A stretch of DNA of 64,000 nt from Thunnus maccoyii. Lineage: Eukaryota > Chordata > Actinopteri > Scombriformes > Scombridae. Positions 1 to 12,424 of this stretch are shown one piece after another. Both the position numbers and the translations under genes were made by a program. Position 1 is the stretch's first letter. Each line of letters begins with the position of its first letter. Location: contig NC_056554.1 in NCBI RefSeq assembly GCF_910596095.1, forward strand, positions 5,890,001-5,954,000, written 5' to 3'. A model generated the notes under the pieces. The model saw only the letters and a program-made list of their open reading frames with translations. It was not told the DNA's origin and ran no database searches.

Positions 1-1519
1 ACTGGTTATTATGGCTGCAAATAGCTTACACTGCTGCTAGCAGTACATTTTATATATGCTGATGTAAATTATTTCAGCTGCTTCCCCTAAACACATGTAC
101 AGTGGCCTTGGTTTGGTTGATACAACAGTACGTGTAACACCTTCGTGTTGGCACAGCTGTCTGACAGGCAGAAATATGTTTTTTTTAGAAAAAGGACATC
201 TAATTGTATTTATTTATTGGGATAGTGTACAATTTTTAACAATTTATAAAAGATGCACGGCACCGGAGTTAGCCGTGCATCCGCTGTCCCCCACAATCAA
301 AACATACAACAGCACAACAGTTCAATGCAAAAAACACACAGAATACACCATACAAAATACAAAGCTACACACAACAGCACATCATATAATATACACCCAC
401 AATGTCAATTAGAAATTCATAATGTAAACTTGTCAAATTAAAAGCAAGACTACCTGCCCTTATGAGAAGACCATAGATGAAGTTTAGACTCAGTGGTCAC
501 AGAGCTGATTGGTCTTTAGTAGATTATATAATAAGAAGCTTATACTAACAGCAAAGTCTTGAGGGTTTTTGGCAATACAGTTACACAGCACTATAAATGA
601 TATTGACAAAAACAATCTGATAACCAAGAATATACAGTATATTAATGTTATAGAGCTGTTAGGTGGAGATGTCTATTATTTTATTAAATCATGTCACAGC
701 TTTTTGGTGCTGCTTTGCTGACACAATCTACTGAAATGCTCTGGGCATTACAGTTAGACTGTGTGGCTGCTTTGCATGAAAACACTGTAGACTTCCTGTT
801 TGAAACCACAAAGACAAAGAGAACAGAGGGTCCTGCAGACGTACATGACTGGAGTATATCGAGAGTAAATCTTTTGACTGCCGACCACACAGAGGCTAAA
901 AAAAAGATTCTTATATCTCTGGGTTTGTGATGTACAATAAACACATTTACAGTTTCGGGTAAGACTGTATATCTGTGTGCTTTAGGTGAACTCTCACTAT
1001 CTGACAGACAAATAGGAAATTACATGTTGGTAGGTCTTGTTGCCATCTTGCTGTGAGAAGGCCCAACGTGTTGTTTCTGAGGCTGTAACCATGTGGGGAA
1101 TGAGTCACGTCCGCATCAGACAAACTTGATGTTTGCAATACCTTTCTGACTGTGTCCCTCCGACCAGTAACATTTGTAGCACAGGATATGTGAGATGGCG
1201 AACTACCTTAGTGTGGCAGAGCTTTATCTGCTTTTGAATTAGCAAGTAACCACAAACATGGACCAAATAACGTTAAAGTTCAGTGCCTGAAACGTTTTGC
1301 TTTCACTTCCTCACTCTCACTCACTATCCTGCACACTCTCTGTAGCTTTCTCTTTCTCTTACTCAGTTTTAAAAGACATCTTAAGGTTCAGAAATGACCA
1401 AATGTTTATTTGTATGTCAAATAAGGGGAAAGACAGATAGAGAAAAAACACATCTTAAATATACATTATAGATAGATTGATAGGCAGACTTAGACTTAGT
1501 CATGCCAAGTGCAGCCAGG
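1..1519. other. Flank downstream of NITR A; one copy of a tandem duplication
   Basis: No gene seen. Blocks of this stretch recur downstream of NITR B: about 112-175 matches 4235-4300, and about 740-935 matches 4525-4705 (shared phrases such as GACTTCCTGTTT, CAGAGGGTCCT and ATCTCTGGGTTTGTGATGT). It is thus half of the A/B duplication. A 10-bp stem (252-261 with 272-281, GATGCACGGC/GCCGTGCATC) is present but unexplained. A minus-strand AATAAA near 1404-1409 could serve as the poly(A) signal of NITR A. Confidence 0.6.
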
Positions 1520-3442
1520 TTATTGCTTCACACTGGAGTAAACACACTCAGTCCCAGTGTCGTTCCTCTGTCTTCTTGACCTGCCGACCTTGTTCTCCCT
1601 TAAAGCAGCGTAATGGAGGTCGTCTGTATCTCTGTAACTCTGAAAATAAAGTATGAAGCAATCACCACATTAGTATACATCCTGTGTCTCATTATGTCTT
1701 ATTTTAGGATGATTGTACTGAATTGTGTTCATCCCCTGTACATGTTGTCATGCTGTAATATACAGTATATTGTTGTTGTAGTAGTACAACTCTAAGAACA
1801 CTCACCTCTGGATCTGGAGTCGAGTCCACTGGAGATCTTTCTTGAGACTCTTGAGTTGTGAAAAAAGAACAAAAGCTTTTAAAATGCATTAAGCTGGTGA
1901 TGGGAGGACAAATTTAAGACCTTTTAAAACTTATGATTTTATGTCTAATATATTTCTCAAACATGATGGAAAATGAACCATTGCACCATGATAGATATAA
2001 ATCAATAAAGATCCAAACTAAAACCACTTCTTACTGTAACACTGACACCATTTAACAGTACAGTATAAAGTTTCTAACTTATGGCCTCTTTAGTTAATAT
2101 TTTTGTTGACTGGCTCAGTTTCCTATGAATTGATAAATAAAAACTTGAAGTTCTAGTTGATAAAACATGAAAATATATTCCTACAGTATGTGGAAGTAAT
2201 CAGTGTGGTGGAATATGTTAACACTCTTGTCTTGATTTGATTGACTTGTTGTTCTTATCAACTTCCAATAGCTGTGCCTCCAATATTAAGTACATGAATA
2301 GAAACTATCAACAGTAATAAATAACAGTTGGCCTACCTGTACGTTGGCAGCAGTTTTTGTTCATTGTATATGCTGCATATGCCAGGAAAACAATCAGGAT
2401 GGTGGAGAATGCTAAAGCTCCAAACAAGAAGTAGACCAAGACAAAGTCCACTTCATCTGCAGATTCAGATGATAGGAGACATTACAGAGTTGTAGGAATA
2501 TTGAGTGGGTAGAAATCATAACCACATATGAAACCACAGCTAGAAAGTTACTTACTGCCAATGTCCATCTTGGTCCCGTTTCCAAACACTATCTGTCCAC
2601 ATGAGGTGACAGCGCAGTAGTAGGTCCCAGTATGAGAAAGATTCACACTCTTCATTGGCAAGTTGTAGACACAGGTGTGTGTTTGTGTGTTGTTGTTCCT
2701 CTCACACTGATCATTCCTGCCTCCATGTGTGTAAATGATTCCTGGATGAGATTCTTGAGAGTTTTTGAACCAGTAAACACTGTGTTCTCCATCATCACAG
2801 GTCCCAGTGTGTACTGTACAGTTCAGAGTCACAGAGCCTCCTGGCTGGATGCTCTCAGATTCCGACTGATGGACCGAAGCTTGGATGTTTAAACCTGAAC
2901 CCTTTACATTGAGAGTAGTGCCCTCCAAAAATTCTAACTTGTATGAATAGCCAGCTACGCAGTAGTAAGTAGCCGAGTCTGAAATTTGCACATCTGAGAT
3001 CTTCAAGTGATTTTTACCAGGGCTAGCTTCCAGTTCTAAGCGTGGATAGTTCTTAAATTCACCTTGAAAATTGCCATTTTTGTCATGTTTATAGAATTTA
3101 GACATCAGCTTTGGTTTCTGTCCCAGAGTTTGTTTATACCAGTAGTAAAACATCACTGCAGCATCATCTTCATAGAAACATTCCAAAGTCACGTCTTCAC
3201 CAACATTCACTGAATAAAAAGTCTTCTCTTGACGCACATACTTGGGTGATTTCAGATCATTCATCTGAGCTGAAGAGAAAAGAGATTCAGAAAGTGCACA
3301 TTTAATTCCGTAATAAAAGTGTATCATAATGATTGCACGACATTTTTTTTAATTATATCAAAAACATTTAAAAATTAAACAACTTACCTAAAGTCCCAAA
3401 GAACAAACAAGTCAGATACAAAGCAATTGTCAGAGGTGTCAT
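1520..3442 (-). CDS. Novel immune-type receptor A (inhibitory NITR, 350 aa)
   Basis: Exons (minus): 3388-3442, 2556-3269, 2337-2456, 1806-1849, 1520-1639; the sum is 1053 nt, in frame, with GT-AG borders. Residues 1-18 are a signal peptide (MTPLTIALYL...). Residues 19-142 are a V domain (LECFY, WYKQTLGQKP, DSATYYC) whose J-like end is degenerate (LEGTTLNV). Residues 143-256 are the I domain with the six cysteines and intact J-like strand (VFGNGTKMDI) typical of NITRs. A membrane segment spans about 260-285 without charged residues. The tail (286-350) has a canonical ITIM, LHYAAL (Tyr321), and a second tyrosine in ECVYSSV (Tyr345). NITRs are surface receptors of fish lymphoid/NK-like cells; this one should inhibit through SHP phosphatases. 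V and I share one exon. Closest relatives here are B and pseudogene F. Confidence 0.92.
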
Positions 3443-3515
3443 CGTGTTCAAAATGCTGCGCTGAAAGAATTAAATCTCAGGATGTTCTCTACTCTTCAGA
3501 GAGAAGACTCTGTTT

Positions 3516-3521
3516 GATTGG
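3516..3521 (-). promoter_or_regulatory. CCAAT box of NITR A
   Basis: GATTGG on the plus strand (CCAATC on the coding strand) lies 74 bp upstream of the start codon. The same motif sits 71-93 bp upstream of NITRs B, C, D and E and is missing before pseudogene F. Confidence 0.6.
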
Positions 3522-5305
3522 CTAGTGAGAAGGAACGCCTAATATCCACATGTGGAAACAGTGAAAACATTTTAAGTGCTGCCTTGAATGCAATGCAATA
3601 AGGAAGACCTGCAAGTTCAAACAGAGCTTTGGAGAGAAGTTTCACTCATCTAATTTCTACTCTTTCATTCCATACATGCTATCAGGTTCTGTAATGTCCA
3701 GTTGCTATGAATGTGGGGAGTGGCTCTTAGAAAACTCACTAATCTTACTTTGCTACTTGCTCTAGTTAATGTTCTGTAATTGGTTGGTTTTTATTGAAAT
3801 ATATCATTTGGATACTTTCAGATTGTGCATTAATATTCAAAATTAAATATATATATATATTAAATATTCAAAGTATTAAAAATAATGATTTTTTGTGATC
3901 GCCACACAACATCCCCGCAAATCAGTTGTGGCTTTTAAAGAAGCATTTTTCAGATTTTCAACTTCCTGTGTATTAGTAATGGGATGGTGTGTCTATAATA
4001 ACCATAATCCTTGCTAAAGTGTTCTGCTTTGACTTTCACTCTGGACTGTGAGATTGTGTGAGATTATGTTGCCAGTGCCAAAGGTTGGTGTGTTGGTGTA
4101 ACCTGATATTATGTTCATATTATGTAAACAAAGTAAATACAGTTAGCTTTTGTGGTTATCGTTAACATTGACTTGTTATATGAGGATGTTTATTGTGTTA
4201 CCTGTTCTTACCCAAGCACACATGGCACAGTCATGGCCACCATTTGGTTGATATAGGAGTGAATGTAATGCCTGTATGTTGGCACAACTCTGGCGGGCAG
4301 AAATACCTGATTTCTATGGCTGGACATGATGAAAAGCTGGTGTACATGAACAGGTTTTGACAAAAACATTGACAATATTGGATGCCTCTAACCAAATGCA
4401 CAGAGTTACTAGTTACTATTCTATTAGTTTTGGACATTTGAACCCTGTTTTAGTTCTCGAATATGACACAATATGGAAACTTGTCACAGAGCATCAGTAA
4501 AAAAAAGGTTTTAATCAAGTCTGGGCATTAGAGTTATACTGTGTGGATGCTTTGTATGAAAACACTGCAGAGACTTCCTGTTTAAAACCACAAAGAGAGC
4601 AGAGGGTCCTACTGAAGTACATGAAGTACACTGAGAGTGAATCTTTCGACTGCAGACCACACAGAAGCTAAAAAAAGATCCTCACATCTCTGGGTTTGTG
4701 ATGTGCACTCTGCTAATTTACTGTAAACAACTTGTGAAGAACAATAGGCAGTATCAGTGCTAGAGTGTGTTCAGAATACACATATTGATGAGTATTGTCG
4801 CCAGCCTGCTGTGAGAGGGCCGGTTCTGATGTTTCTGAACGTGCTACCACACCCGAGAGGAGTCTCGTCTGTACCAGACACACAGGATGTTAGCACAACA
4901 AGCTGAATGTGTCCCTCTGACTCTGAAATAGTGTTTCTGTCATATGATGATGGTTTTGCTTTGTAAAACATTGTGACATCATGCCTTTAACAGTGCAGCA
5001 CTTAGAGACTGATACAGACGGCACAGTACTGACTTTGTTTTAATGTTCATTTTCCAGGCTTGCAAACTCTCTCTCGAATATCTGACTCCACAAACACCAC
5101 AGAGATGTGTTGTGTGTGGTCGTGTGTTTGTACATTGTTAACTGCAGGTATAGTGAGAGTGGAAATATCGCACCTTTGACAAACAGATCACATCAAAGAA
5201 CCCTGGCTCAACTGTAACTGAAAGAAAGTGTTTATTTGGTTATATTATATTCAGTTCATTCTTCTAGTCACACAGACACAAAGTACAAATGAAACATGTT
5301 CAGCT
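3522..5305. repeat. Intergenic A-B; second copy of the tandem duplication (4.2-5.3 kb)
   Basis: No gene seen. A short (TA)n run lies near 3846-3860. From about 4200 to 5305 the sequence repeats the flank downstream of NITR A in the same order and orientation, then runs into the last exon of NITR B. The copy spacing is about 3.8-4.1 kb. A minus-strand AATAAA near 5231 fits the poly(A) signal of NITR B. Confidence 0.65.
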
Positions 5306-7175
5306 CTACTGTCTCACACCGGAGTAAACACATTCAGTCCTGGTGTCGTCCCTCTGCCGTCTTGACCTGCTGACCTTGTTCTCCCTTAAAGCAGCGTAAT
5401 GGAGGTTATCTGCGTCTTGGTAGCCCTGGTAATTAAATATAAAACAGTGTTTGTCTCATTATTGATACAGACAAGCATTGAAAAAAGTAGATTAGATATA
5501 GAAAATTAGAGCACTTAAATACCTACCTCTGCATTTGGAGCTGCGGCAGCTGATGGTCTTGCTTGCAAGTCTAGTCATGAAAAAAACAACAAAATTGTTT
5601 TTCAAAATTCCTTTTTAACTTAGTTATGAACCAGTTCTTCTGATTTATCGATCACTGAAATGTTACAGGCATGAAACTGCAGGGTCAGGCAGCACTTAAA
5701 TATAAAAGCCAGATTTGAGTATAAATATTAAACTTACATCAGTTTATTTAGGATACTGTTTTCATTTCAGAGCCTTATTTAAAAAAAAAATATCGTTCTT
5801 GACTGGCTCATTTTTCCAGGATTTTTTGACTATAAATCTGAAGCAGAAGTGAACAGTTCAACACTGATGATGTTTGCAGCTGATGAAACATGAAATAAAA
5901 AATACACAGTATATTCTCATGGTATGTGCATGTTCTTCAATGTACAAATGAACATGTTAAAATGTAAATCTTTGCTAATGTCCACATTGCTGCCCTTCAA
6001 TATCACGTTCATTACACACTTCAAATATAAGGAACTGCAGTTTAGCCTACCTGTGCATTGGCAGCTGTTTGTCTTGAACATTGTATATACTGTGTAAGCC
6101 AGGAAAACAACCAGGATGGTGGTGAGTGCCAAAGCTCCACTCAAGATACACACCAAGACAAGAGAGTCTTCCTCATCTGCAGATCCAATTAGGAGACATT
6201 ACAGTTTTCTTTCTTTGTTCATCAAATTTGATTATAAAGTTTCCTCCACTACTTAACAAATGAGGCCACCTTTGCTACAAAGGTACTTACGCTCAAAATC
6301 CAATGTGGTCCCGTTTCCAAACAGTATCTGTCCACATGAGGCGACAGCACAGTAGTACGTCCCAGCATGAGAAACATTCAGACTCTTCATCAGCAAGTTG
6401 TAGACACAGGTGTGTGTTTGTGTGTCACACTGATCATTCCTGCCTCCATGTGTGTAAATGATTCCTGGATGAGATTCTTGAGAGTTTTTGAACCAGTAAA
6501 CACTGTGTTCTCCATCATCACAGGTCCCAGTGTGTACTGTACAGTTCAGAGTCACAGAGCCTCCTGGCTGGATGCTCTCAGATGCCGACTCGTGGACCAA
6601 AGCTTGGATGCTCAAACCTGAACCCTTTACACCGACAATAATGCTCTCTAAAAATTCATACACATATGAATAGCCAGCTACGCAGTAGTAAGTAGCCGAG
6701 TCTGAAATTTGCACATTTGTGATCTTCATGTGATTTTTACCAAGGCTAGCTTCCAGTCCTAAGCGTGGATAGTTCTCAAATTCACCTTGAAAATTGCCAT
6801 TTGGATCATGTTTATAGAATTTAGACATCAGCTTTGGTTTCTGTCCCAGAGTTTGTTTATACCAGTAAAACATCACTGCAGCATCATCTTTATAGAAACA
6901 TTCCAAAGTCACGTCTTCACCAACATTAACTGATTCAAAGCGTAAAGATGATGATGTATTCAGAGATGTAATAGGAGCTGAAGAGAAAATGGAGACCAAG
7001 CAAATACACAGTTAACTTTACACCATGACAGGGAGCATATTGTAACATACATAATATATGACAGAACAAATAAAAAATATCGATATATAAAGGAAACCAA
7101 ATGTAAAAGATGCAGCTTACCCATTCTCCCCAAGAGCAGACATGTCACATACAAAGCAAAAACTGGAGATGTCAT
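5306..7175 (-). CDS. Novel immune-type receptor B (inhibitory NITR, 343 aa)
   Basis: Exons (minus): 7121-7175, 6291-6977, 6051-6176, 5527-5570, 5306-5425; 1032 nt, in frame. Exon lengths 55, 44 and 120 equal those of NITR A. Residues 1-18 form the signal peptide (MTSPVFALYV...). The V domain follows in the same exon as the I domain; its J-like end is strongly decayed (FLESIIVGV), while the I domain keeps LFGNGTTLDF. The I domain lacks four residues (ERNN) present in A. The membrane segment lies around 252-275 (LVLVCILSGALALTTILVVF). The tail carries ITIM LHYAAL (Tyr314) and ECVYSGV. It is the tandem-duplicate partner of A. Predicted role: inhibitory surface receptor of lymphoid cells (family knowledge). 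Confidence 0.92.
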
Positions 7176-7248
7176 TTTGTTGTAACCACCATGATCATTG
7201 GAGAGAATCTCTATACGTCCTCTACTTTTCAGAGGAACAAGTGTGTTT

Positions 7249-7260
7249 GATTGGCCAATC
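7249..7260. promoter_or_regulatory. Palindromic CCAAT box of NITR B
   Basis: GATTGGCCAATC is a perfect 12-bp palindrome containing CCAAT boxes on both strands, 74 bp upstream of the start codon, exactly the spacing seen in NITR A. Confidence 0.6.
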
Positions 7261-8928
7261 AGAAAAGACTCTGTTAAAGTAACATTGATTGCATGTTCAG
7301 TGCCTCCTACAGTTTTCATGTTTGGTCTAGAAAGGACTGATTCCAAGAGGGCAGAGTTGCGAGTTCAGTTTTTTACACACGACTGTGAACATCATCTTCC
7401 AAAGTTAATGTGGTTGAATATGCATGAATGTACATGAGAAAACTACGGGATCATCTGCTGTATAAATAAAGGAGCCTTCTTACTTTTAGCATAGTTTTTT
7501 CAGTCTTAAGATAAGACTGTATAAAACTGGTTGTGGCAACTCTGACCATTAACACCGCTCTTCTTGACCTTTCTCCCATCACTGTTCGGTATTTGCAGAC
7601 CTGCTGTTTCTTACTGATTTCATAGGACACATATAATATGTGTGTTTTCTCCCTGACACCAAGTTGATAAATTTAAACTTAAAACTTATCAGAGTGTTTT
7701 TATTCATTGGTTAGAATCTGTGATGTTACAAAATACACATTTTAGCAATAATGGAAAGGTTGAAAATAAGATTTAAAATTGACCTCTGACCTCCTTATAG
7801 TAGCCTGTTTATAATATTCTTTCTTACGGACAGTTTTATTAATGGTATAGATGAAGTTGTGCTCATTTGTGTTGTGTTGTATTTATAATGTGCTGCAAGA
7901 AATGTAGTACATCATAAATGATTGAAAATGCCAGCTTGGTTGTGTGAACAGTAAGAAAGTTGATCTCCTTCATTATGCAAATTATGCTTCTAATGCTGAC
8001 AGCAGCAGAAAATATTTCATTAAATATCATGAAATACTGTGATATTATATGGCAGCCATATTGCCCACCACTTTAGTACAGTTTCTAATGTAAAAAGTAG
8101 TAAAGGAACCACTGGAAATGTTCCTGTATGTTCTGTTCAATGTGACTTTATCCACTACTTCAACTTCTTTAACCAGAAAAACCTCATGTAGTTCGACTTG
8201 TGGACCTGCATAATATGTCCACTTCCTCAAAACATTGCAAAATTGGGAGTTTCCTAAAAAGCAAAGCTTTGGGTCAAGTTTGGGCCGGAGTTTTAGGGAA
8301 CTGAAATAGTGAAACTGTGCAACGGTTATGGATGATTGAAACTTTTTGTTTGTTATTTATAGAAGAAGAAAACAGACTGGAATGACAGTTTCACTCAGAG
8401 CACTCTTCTGTAAATACATCTCAATACTTTGAGTGGAAAGTATGTAAAAATCCTTTCAGTCATTTGTTTTCTGCACCTTGGACATGATGCTTGTTTCACA
8501 GTCCCGTGAGATTGGGCTCACTGAGTTGTAAGACGCTGTGACCTGAATGCTACAGGCCACTCTTCCTGTGTTAAAGCTAGGGACTTGTGTTTCCACCAAT
8601 GGAAACTTATTCTCTGTACTTCACACCACCTTCACCGCAAGAGTGAAAGGTAAACGGTGAGAGCCGGCTAGATAAAATGGTGCAATCTCTGCTGACGTTT
8701 CTGGTAGAAGAAGGTATTAATAGAATGCAGGGGATTTTCATGAGCCTGCTTTGTCTAAATCTGCCTCCATTCTACGAAGAAGTTTCTCTGTGTGACTGAG
8801 GAACACTTTCAGAATGTATTTTATCCAAAAACACTGCAAACACATTTTGCTAAAATGTTTTATTGTCTTTATTTCCATATTATTTACATTTATTCTTGTG
8901 AATTGTTGACAAGCAAAGTTGTACTTCA
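7261..8928. other. Intergenic B-C; holds a flank block repeated near 61.2 kb
   Basis: No gene seen. About 8541-8765 (from CCACTCTTCCTGTGTTAAAG to GAGCCTGCTTTG) matches about 61190-61400 in the same order, including the phrases GTTTCCACC and GAGAGC(C/T)GGCTAG. This points to duplicated units over 50 kb apart. Confidence 0.55.
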
Positions 8929-10378
8929 CTATTTTTTACTCTTTATTTTAGAGTACACACAAACACTCTCCGCATTGTCCTCTCGGTGGTGTCGTTCACT
9001 GTTCCTGTTCAGACTCAGAGCAGCATAATGGAGATTGTTTGCATCTTGGCTCTGGTAAGGATAAATAAAAAATAGGAAATAATGAAAGAAATATAAGTGG
9101 AACAAATATGATGGTTGTTTCTATAGGAATGAATTTGGCTTTTCATTATACATTCATTTCACCTACCGCAACGTCAGAGGCTGCAGAACATGTCAGATGA
9201 TAAACAATTCCTGTGAATCAGAATAGAGGAATGATCAAGCCAGGTCAACACGGCAACATTTTGAAAACCTTGATTTTGAAAATCTTACCATGGCAGACAG
9301 AGCACAGGTTTTTCTTCAACTTGTGCACAATGAAAACCAAGACAAGGAGCACAATAATGAAAACTGCCAATGCCACACTCAGACAATACACCAGGAGAAT
9401 GGAAACTCCTAACATGCAATCAAGAGAAGAGATACATCAAATCCCATTTCATATACAAGAGTTCATTCATGACTTCTTCAAAATGGAAAAAAAACAATGT
9501 TATGCAACATCAGCTGCCACCACATACCCGCAATCTCGATTTCTGTTCCATTTCCGAAAACAATCTCCCCACAGGAGGACAGAGCACAGTAGTAGATCCC
9601 AGCATCAGAGGAGCTCACAGACTTTATAGAAAGGTTTAAAGTGCAACTTTTTGTGACAGACTCTTCATTGGAGATGTTCTTGCATTGTCCTGTTCTGGGG
9701 TATATGACTGCAGGCTGAGACGCACCATGTCTGAACCAGTAGAAGCTCTGCTCCCCTACACATGGTTTGGCATGTACTGTGCAGCTCAAATTTGCAGAGT
9801 CTCCTGACTGAAGTGGCTGTAATGATGGCTGATGGACAGCAGCCTGGATGTTGGACAGTGATGTTTTAACATGAAGGAAAGCTCCTTGTCCAAATTCAAT
9901 TGCGTTGAATGCTAAAATCCCACAGTAATATGTTGCTGAATCCGACAGGCGAAGGTCTGTGATTATAAGATGATTGATACTTTCTCCACTTTTTGCAAGA
10001 ACTTGAAACCTCTCCTTAAACTCGGGGGAGATCTCTGCTTCTGTCCTGTGCTTCATCCGTGATGATATGAGCTGAGGTTTACCTCCCAATGTTTGCTGGT
10101 ACCAGAAGATAAAAGTTACAGAATTTTCCTGACAGAGGCATTGCAAAGTAATATTTCCCCCAACTTTGGCTGTTCTGACACCACTATCCTGAATTACACT
10201 TGAGATCTTGTGAACAGCTGGTACCTGACCTGCATAAAGAAACAAAATATATGAATTATACTTTCAAAACCACAAAATCCCTCAAAATTATATTCATACA
10301 AGTAGAAATGGTGAGAAAATGTGTACAATACTCACATAATTGACTGAGAAATACAAGTAGAATGCAAAGTGGCATCAT
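8929..10378 (-). CDS. Novel immune-type receptor C (inhibitory NITR, 343 aa)
   Basis: Exons (minus): 10336-10378, 9528-10229, 9289-9408, 9167-9210, 8929-9051; 1032 nt, in frame. The start could be either of two adjacent ATG codons. The signal peptide (MMPLCILLVF...) is followed by a V domain (LQCLCQE, WYQQTLGGKP, DSATYYC) with a near-canonical J-like strand (EFGQGAFLHV). The I domain, in the same exon, ends in VFGNGTEIEI. The membrane segment is VSILLVYCLSVALAVFIIVL and onward. The fourth exon is 44 nt as in A and B. The tail has ITIM LHYAAL (Tyr312) and CVYSKI, ending KSKK. It is more diverged from A/B than they are from each other. Predicted inhibitory lymphoid receptor. Confidence 0.92.
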
Positions 10379-10453
10379 CTCTGAAGCTCTGCAGTCTGTG
10401 TGCTGTGTTTTGACGAATGCACCCAACTCTTATAGGAGACGAAGGCTGTTTGT

Positions 10454-10459
10454 GATTGG
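10454..10459 (-). promoter_or_regulatory. CCAAT box of NITR C
   Basis: GATTGG on the plus strand, 76 bp upstream of the start codon; see NITR A. Confidence 0.55.
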
Positions 10460-11073
10460 CTAAGGTGACTGGTTTGGTCTAGAGTCAGACTTGCGATTTG
10501 TTTTTTTTCCAAAAGATCAATGTGATCAGGTGACCAGAGGTGTAATTGGTGCTGGTCGAGTTTGTTTGGGTATATTCTTGTTGCTGTACACTGGAGGACA
10601 GCAGGTGTGACAACATGCTTGTATACTATGAAAAGGAAATTCCCTTAAGTCCATTTTTGAACAGAGGCGTGGAGGTTGGGTGTTTCACAATATACACTGT
10701 GCTTAGAGGTGATTTATTTCCATTTGGAAAAACATGTGGTATTCTTCAGTCATGACACAGGTTTGTTCTGTTTGTTAGATTTAGGTGTGTATATATGATT
10801 ATTTATAGGATTACTAGGATTACTTATTACCACCAGTGGTGAAAGATCAAATTGACTTTATCTATTTGAGGCATTATATTATGTATAATGGTTATCACTA
10901 AATGCCAAATGCAGTATTCAAAAAATCTCTGCAAGTAGAAAGAAGAAGAAGGTTAAGATAAAAAAAAGGGAAGAAAAGGAAGCAAGCGCTAACCTCAGAG
11001 CCTGCACTCTGAGATAGCCTCACTTCCATTCCTATTCTATACACACAATTATATGTAGGCATATCACACTCTG

Positions 11074-12416
11074 GGCCCTATTTTAATGATCTAAAGCGCA
11101 CGGTCTGAAGCGCAATTGCATTTAGGGTGTGTCCAAATCCACTTTTGCTATTTTAACGGCGGAAAAATGGTCAAAGGGGCTCAAAGGGGTGGTCCTTATT
11201 AATCATGGATGTGTTTTCGGCGTAACATGCAATAAACCAATCACAGTGTCATCTCCCATTCCCTTTCAGAGCCAGGTGCGCTTGCACCTTGGCGGATTGC
11301 TATTATGATGGCGCATTTGCCGCGTAGTAAGAAGGAACACTTCTCTGCAGTGGAAACAGATCTGCTTGTGCGCAAAGTGAAAGTGCATGATCCATAACGA
11401 GTACACTGGCCTCTGCTGCTCCTGGACCCTCCTATGGTCAGCCACAGACCACCAGTTTAAGATCCTGTTCATTAATTTGTTGCAAATTTATCTTCGTTTG
11501 GTTTTTGAAAAGGTTTATTTTTTTAATTACAGCTCTAGTTTCTTTAAAATCGTTTTGTTCAGTCATGGAGTAACAGATCAAATCAGCGGGGTTTTAATTG
11601 TTGAAAGTATGGAAACCTGATCACTGTACTCTCAGAAATGTCAAAGAATATTTGTTAAATATTGTTCAAAAATTGAATCACTAATTTTAATCATGTAAAT
11701 AATAATTAACACAATTATTAGGACTTGATCAGCTCTCCAAGGTCCTGATCCTGCCGCTGGCAGCAGCTAGAAGCTGTGCAGATTTATTTCCGTCTTTAGT
11801 TTAATCATTGTTTTCACCTCATTTATTTCCTTATGTGTTCCTCATGTCATCATGTATTGATGCTGCAGGAAAGTCGATCTGTGTTTGATCCGTTGTTGTC
11901 CGCCTGTTTAAATACCTATGTGTATTGCCACGATTTGGTCAAATAATTAAACAATTTAATGCATCATTACTGCGATTAGTTAATTCTGATAAATATTATG
12001 ACAAAGCATTATGACATGTATTTTTTAAAATATATCAATATATTAATATACACAATAATAATCTTTCACATTGTAATCCTTTTATTTGTTACCTTTTGCA
12101 TGTTTGTGCGCTGCTGCGTGTCCTGTGTGTGTAACAAGCAGAGTGTATGTTGTGCACCCACCTCTGTAGGTGCATATTACTATCTTGATAATGTGCCCTT
12201 ATAATAACAGTGAAACACTGCGCCATTGACTTGAATGTGCCTGACCACACCTTACTTTTAGACCAACATGCCCATGGGCGCACTGATGGGTGCAAGTACC
12301 ATTGCTATTTTAACAACGTGGGCACTGGACGGGAAAATGACAACTGCATCGGTCTTAAAATAGCAGAGACTTGCACTGTGCTTAGCACCACTCTGCGGCA
12401 GGCGTAAGATAGGGCC
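11074..12416. mobile_element. DNA transposon, 1.34 kb, class not resolved
   Basis: The ends are inverted (GGCCCTATTTTA at 11074, TAAGATAGGGCC ending at 12416) and are flanked by a direct repeat CTCTG (11069-11073 and 12417-12421), as expected of a target-site duplication. The inside begins with CTAAAGCGCACGG and a TTTAACGGCGG block that I associate with interspersed elements of fish genomes. No transposase frame is readable, so this copy is non-autonomous or decayed. The 5-bp target repeat does not decide between superfamilies. Confidence 0.65.
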
Positions 12417-12424
12417 CTCTGTGT

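Noticed and set aside
252-281. 10-bp stem-loop after a TATAAA-like sequence
   Set aside because: Too short to assign to an RNA gene or terminator in a vertebrate genome; no second copy with the stem preserved.
2632-2892. Plus-strand frames repeated at 2632, 6367 and 57673
   Set aside because: They recur only because they are antisense to conserved NITR I-domain exons.
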